Assembly: GCF_014725735.1 (NCBI RefSeq)
Contig: NZ_CP061368.1
Location: forward strand, 1,813,225 to 1,877,224
Reading direction: 5' to 3'
Origin: Wenzhouxiangella sp. AB-CW3
GTDB lineage: Bacteria > Pseudomonadota > Gammaproteobacteria > Xanthomonadales > Wenzhouxiangellaceae
Length of the DNA stretch: 64,000 nt
The notes under the pieces are model-generated. The model did not search any database, was not told the DNA's origin, and saw only the letters and a list, made by a program, of their open reading frames with translations. This document shows, in pieces, positions 61,033-64,000 of the stretch. The translations under genes were made by a program, and so were the position numbers. How positions within the stretch are numbered: position 1 is the first letter of the stretch; each line of letters starts with the position of its first letter.

Positions 61033-62187
61033 ATGCAACGCAACCCCGTCTTCCAGTGGCGTGAGCTGCTCTCGCCGCTTGCCCTGGCCTCCTACGCGGC
61101 CTGGCTGGCAGTGTATCTGACCAACAGTGGATGGGTCGGACTGCCCGACGGCGACTCCGGCCTGGCCGGCCAGGTACTGATGTGGACCTTTCTGGCCGCC
61201 TGGCTGGTGTTGCTGTCGCTGGAGTTTGGCCAGGGTCGGAAAGTGGCCGATGTTGGCATTGTGGTGCTGGCCGCCTGTGCGCTGGGCTTGCTGACCCTGG
61301 GGCATTCCAGCACCGGCGCCATCCTGCTGGTGCTGCTGGCCACCCAACTGGCAGGACGATTCGAGGGCCGCGGACTGCTCGTTTCGCTGGTGATCGTCAA
61401 CCTGGTCTTTGCCCTGATCATGTGGCAGATCTGGAACTATCCGCCGGTCTGGATCGTGCTGACGCTGGCCTCCTACGCTGCCTTCCAGGCTTTTGCCGCG
61501 CTGGTGATGCACTACGCGATCAAGGCCGAGTCCATGGCAGAGGAACTCCAGGAGGCCAATGCTCACCTGCTGGCCACCCGTTCTCTGCTCGGCGAAGCGG
61601 CCCGCGACCAGGAACGGCTGCGATTGTCGCGCGAACTGCACGATGTCGCCGGTCACAAGCTAACTGCGCTCAAGCTCAACCTGCGCCAGCTCTCGCGGCG
61701 ACCCGAACTCAATGACTGCCAGGAGCTGGAAACGGCTGCCAGCCTGGCCGACGAACTGCTCGGCGACTTGCGCGCCGTGGTGCGCCAGCTTCGTGATCAC
61801 GACGGAATCGACCTGGGCCATGGCATCCGACAACTTATCGAGCCGCTGCCCAGTCCGCGGGTCAAGCTGGCGCTGGAAGCGTCCCTACGCATCCCCGGCA
61901 CCTGCCAGGCCGAAACCCTGCTGCGAATCGTGCAGGAAGGCCTCACCAATGCCGTTCGCCACGGCCATGCCCGCAACGCCTGGCTTGGCCTGCAACGCAA
62001 TGGCAACGATATCCTGCTGCAACTCGAAGACGACGGCAGCCTGTCCTGGCCGATCCAGCCCGGCAACGGCCTGACCGGCATGCGCGAACGCTTGCAGGAG
62101 CTAGGGGGCAGCCTGCAACTCGAGCCTTCCTCGCGCGGCGGCCTGAGCCTCACCGCAAGATTGCCTGCCGCAACGGTGTCGTCATGA
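61033..62187 (+). CDS. NarL-type sensor histidine kinase
   Basis: This 384-residue kinase has about six N-terminal transmembrane helices and no large periplasmic domain, so it probably senses a membrane signal. The phospho-accepting histidine is His203 in SRELHDVAGHKLTALKL (HisKA_3 type). The ATPase has IVQEGLTNAVRHGHARNAWL and QLEDDGSLSWPIQPGNGLTG with MRERLQELGG. The ATG at 61033 begins just before the first helix. The stop overlaps the response regulator ATG (ATGA). The divergent beta-helix gene is a possible target. Confidence 0.92.
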   Translation: MQRNPVFQWRELLSPLALASYAAWLAVYLTNSGWVGLPDGDSGLAGQVLMWTFLAAWLVLLSLEFGQGRKVADVGIVVLAACALGLLTLGHSSTGAILLVLLATQLAGRFEGRGLLVSLVIVNLVFALIMWQIWNYPPVWIVLTLASYAAFQAFAALVMHYAIKAESMAEELQEANAHLLATRSLLGEAARDQERLRLSRELHDVAGHKLTALKLNLRQLSRRPELNDCQELETAASLADELLGDLRAVVRQLRDHDGIDLGHGIRQLIEPLPSPRVKLALEASLRIPGTCQAETLLRIVQEGLTNAVRHGHARNAWLGLQRNGNDILLQLEDDGSLSWPIQPGNGLTGMRERLQELGGSLQLEPSSRGGLSLTARLPAATVSS

Positions 62188-62816
62188 GCATTCGCATCGC
62201 TTTGGCCGACGACCAGGCCCTGGTACGCGAGGGCTTGAAGGCGCTCATCCGGGAGCTGGATGGCATTGATGTCGTCATCGAGGCAGAATCCGGCGAGGCC
62301 GTGCTGCAGGCGTTGGCCGACACCGCCATCGACCTGATTCTGTCGGACATCCGCATGCCCGGCATCGACGGCATCGCACTGACCCGAAAACTGGCCGAAA
62401 CGCACCCCGACCTGCCGGTACTGTTGCTGACCACCTTCGATGAAGATGCCTTGATGCTGGAAGCCGCCGAAGCCGGCGCGCGCGGGTTCTTGCTCAAGGA
62501 CGTCTCACCCGAGGAGCTGGAGTCGGCAATTCATGATGTGGCAGCGGGCAAGAGGCTGATGCAACCGGTCGCGACCGAGTCGGTGCGCCGCAACTTTCGC
62601 TATACAGACAACTCACCCACAATAGAGCAATTCACGGGTCGCGAGATCCAGATCCTGAGATTGCTGGCTGGCGGCTATTCCAACAAGGAGATCGCACGCA
62701 GCATCCACCTGGCCGAAGGCACAGTAAAGAACTACGTCTCCGACATCCTCGACAAACTCGACACCCGCGATCGCACCCGGGCAGTGCTCAAGGCCATAAC
62801 CCTCAAAATCATATAA
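62184..62816 (+). CDS. NarL/LuxR-type response regulator
   Basis: This 210-residue regulator has a receiver domain with the phospho-accepting Asp55 in IDLILSDIRMPGIDGIAL and the lysine in ARGFLLKDVSPEELESAI. The C-terminal LuxR-type helix-turn-helix is FTGREIQILRLLAGGYSNKE followed by IARSIHLAEGTVKNYVSDIL. It is coupled by a four-base overlap to the kinase gene and is its obvious partner. Confidence 0.95.
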   Translation: MSIRIALADDQALVREGLKALIRELDGIDVVIEAESGEAVLQALADTAIDLILSDIRMPGIDGIALTRKLAETHPDLPVLLLTTFDEDALMLEAAEAGARGFLLKDVSPEELESAIHDVAAGKRLMQPVATESVRRNFRYTDNSPTIEQFTGREIQILRLLAGGYSNKEIARSIHLAEGTVKNYVSDILDKLDTRDRTRAVLKAITLKII

Positions 62817-62870
62817 TGGGTTTAACGGAAAGGCTCTTTTCAATCCACACAAAACCAAGAAGAGCTGGCC

Positions 62871-63218
62871 TTAAGGAGCCTCTGAATAACTCTGCGCGGA
62901 GCGCGTTTCTGCCTCAAAAGCCGCAGATCGTGTGGTGCGACCCGAGTGACAGTAGCCGTAGCTACGGCCGAGGGGCGCAACGCGCGAGATGCGGCTTTTG
63001 AGGCGAAACCCGAATGGGACGGGCCTTTGCGGGCGACCCGCTGCGTTTCGACTCGCTCATTAGGAATGACCAAACCACACGCGCTAATCGTTTCTTACCC
63101 AGGCGCTTCTTGCCTTCGGCAAATCGCACCTGGCACGAAACGGCGCTCGCCGAAGCCACACCGGGTCATCCCGCAAAGACCCGTCGCGCCCGTGCAGAGT
63201 TATTCAGAGGCTCCTTAA
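62871..63218. repeat. Nested palindromic element 3 (348 bp)
   Basis: The outer arms are 62871-62895 and 63194-63218, 25 bases and perfect, starting and ending with TTAA. Inside are two successive hairpins: arms 62911-62925 with 62990-63004 (15 bases, perfect) and arms 63018-63033 with 63170-63185 (16 bases, one mismatch). The first loop holds the perfect palindrome GCCGTAGCTACGGC (62955-62968). The right edge supplies the TAA stop of the ABM gene. It lies between that gene and the end of the response regulator gene, which converge. Confidence 0.85.
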
Positions 63219-63535
63219 CCCATTCCATACTCACGCTCAACCCTGGCGATCCGAACCCGAAAACTGGAATACCACTGCCGGTGACCGAGTCGCTGGGCCT
63301 CTCGGTGCTCGGCGTTCTTTTTCCAATTGCTGATCGCCTGAAGACTTTCCCAGTACGACACGGTAATGCCTACACCCTCCCTGGCGGACTCAATACCTAG
63401 AAAGCCTGGTTGCTGAGACGCCAACTCGACCATTCGTGCAGCCATTTCATCGTATCCGTCGTCAACCTCTGTCCTGCAGCTGCTGAAAATCACCGCGAAG
63501 TACGGCGGTTCAGGGGTATTGGTAATCTCTGACAT
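63215..63535 (-). CDS. ABM-domain protein (antibiotic biosynthesis monooxygenase fold)
   Basis: This 106-residue protein has the small ferredoxin-like ABM fold. YFAVIFSSCRTEVDDGYDEM begins the domain and AARMVELASQQPGFLGIESA, VSYWESLQAISNWKKNAEHR and AQRLGHRQWYSSFRVRIARV follow. Such proteins include small oxygenases and related enzymes of unknown substrate. The ATG at 63535 begins the domain. The stop codon lies inside the terminal arm of palindromic element 3, so insertion of that element may have set the end of the gene. Confidence 0.88.
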   Translation of the reverse strand: MSEITNTPEPPYFAVIFSSCRTEVDDGYDEMAARMVELASQQPGFLGIESAREGVGITVSYWESLQAISNWKKNAEHREAQRLGHRQWYSSFRVRIARVEREYGMG

Positions 63536-63624
63536 GTTGGCCTCTTGTACTGCAAATCCAAGCAAATGAGATGATGCTGGCTGGGTCGGGGGAACGACAG
63601 TATCCGCTTATGCCAGTCATCTGC

Positions 63625-64000
63625 TCAGGCCCCTTCTTCTCCCCGATGACCCTGTGTTCCAGCAAAAACTGCCAACTGAGCATCAAATGCGCGCTTGAAG
63701 GCTGACCGTGCTTCGCCCCGGGCAACATAAGCGGACAGGGCCGGGAACTCCCCGAGCAAGTCAGTTCCTTTCAGTCTGCGTAGCACCTGGACCATCAGAA
63801 GATCGCCGGCGCTGAATGATCCATTGAGCCAATCGCTCCCTCCGAGCCGATGTGACAGGTCTTCCAGCCGGCTACGGATGAGATTCTCGAGCATTGGTAA
63901 TCGCTCATTGTGCCAAGGCTTGTCGCGCTCCAGATAGTGAGAGAACTCACGCTGCACAATTGGCGGCTCCACCGTACTGAGCGCGGCGAACATCCACATG
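63625..64000 (-). CDS. Glutathione S-transferase, C-terminal part (5' end outside window)
   Basis: The visible 125 residues are the helical C-terminal domain of a glutathione S-transferase. The segment WMFAALSTVEPPIVQREFSH and the core LNGSFSAGDLLMVQVLRRLK, with its conserved Ser/Thr-x-x-Asp N-capping box, are typical. The protein ends with a helix containing YVARGEARSAFKRAF. The frame runs off the window, so the glutathione-binding thioredoxin domain is not seen. The substrate is unknown. Confidence 0.88.
   Translation of the reverse strand, partial: MWMFAALSTVEPPIVQREFSHYLERDKPWHNERLPMLENLIRSRLEDLSHRLGGSDWLNGSFSAGDLLMVQVLRRLKGTDLLGEFPALSAYVARGEARSAFKRAFDAQLAVFAGTQGHRGEEGA

Overview
The window looks like chromosomal DNA of a GC-rich aerobic gammaproteobacterium, possibly Wenzhouxiangella-like (Chromatiales/Xanthomonadales side); that placement is inference. 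It rests on the gpmI-envC-yibQ and yibN-secB-gpsA blocks, the aa3-type cytochrome oxidase operon, GspA/GspB-type genes and a class II ribonucleotide reductase in two pieces (NrdJ plus a C-terminal NrdJb). No rRNA, tRNA, phage, insertion sequence or CRISPR array was seen.

Layout. 1-930: end of a CBS-domain protein and a small lipoprotein. 941-5604 (minus): DUF2244 protein, then cytochrome c oxidase subunits II and I, a 49-residue membrane protein, CtaG/Cox11 and subunit III. 5794-8955: PutA. 9033-13198: ExeA-like ATPase, GspB, a rhomboid protease, a DUF1820 protein and a secreted protein. 13265-20794: AbgT transporter, then yibQ, envC and gpmI (minus) and yibN, secB and gpsA (plus). 20970-25123: two NrdR-box-like sites precede nrdJ, which is split by a 375-residue LAGLIDADG intein lying directly before the presumed thiyl-radical cysteine, and then nrdJb. 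25229-35091: two universal stress proteins flank a 2829-residue cyclic beta-glucan synthase.

From 35.1 kb the window becomes more mosaic. It holds a helix-turn-helix/nucleotidyltransferase pair resembling a toxin-antitoxin module with its own inverted-repeat operator, a decayed winged-helix gene, a SoxR/metallo-hydrolase divergent pair, a large lipoprotein with a trypsin-like domain, and several small membrane proteins and unknowns (38.3-45.8 kb). Next come an FAD oxidoreductase overlapping a CFA-synthase-family methyltransferase (possibly 10-methyl fatty acid synthesis), a TetR-controlled membrane locus, a TlpA-like thioredoxin, an MMPL/LolA-like/beta-barrel export operon with a divergent AraC regulator, metabolic genes, a beta-helix protein with an asparagine ladder divergent from a NarL-type two-component system, an ABM protein and a partial GST.

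The most unusual structure is a set of three intergenic palindromic elements (41933-42267, 51371-51653, 62871-63218). Their sequences look mostly unrelated, but each has the same architecture: an outer inverted repeat of 25-33 bp enclosing two successive inner hairpins, so each single strand could fold into a three-way-junction shape. Two of the three lie between convergent gene ends.
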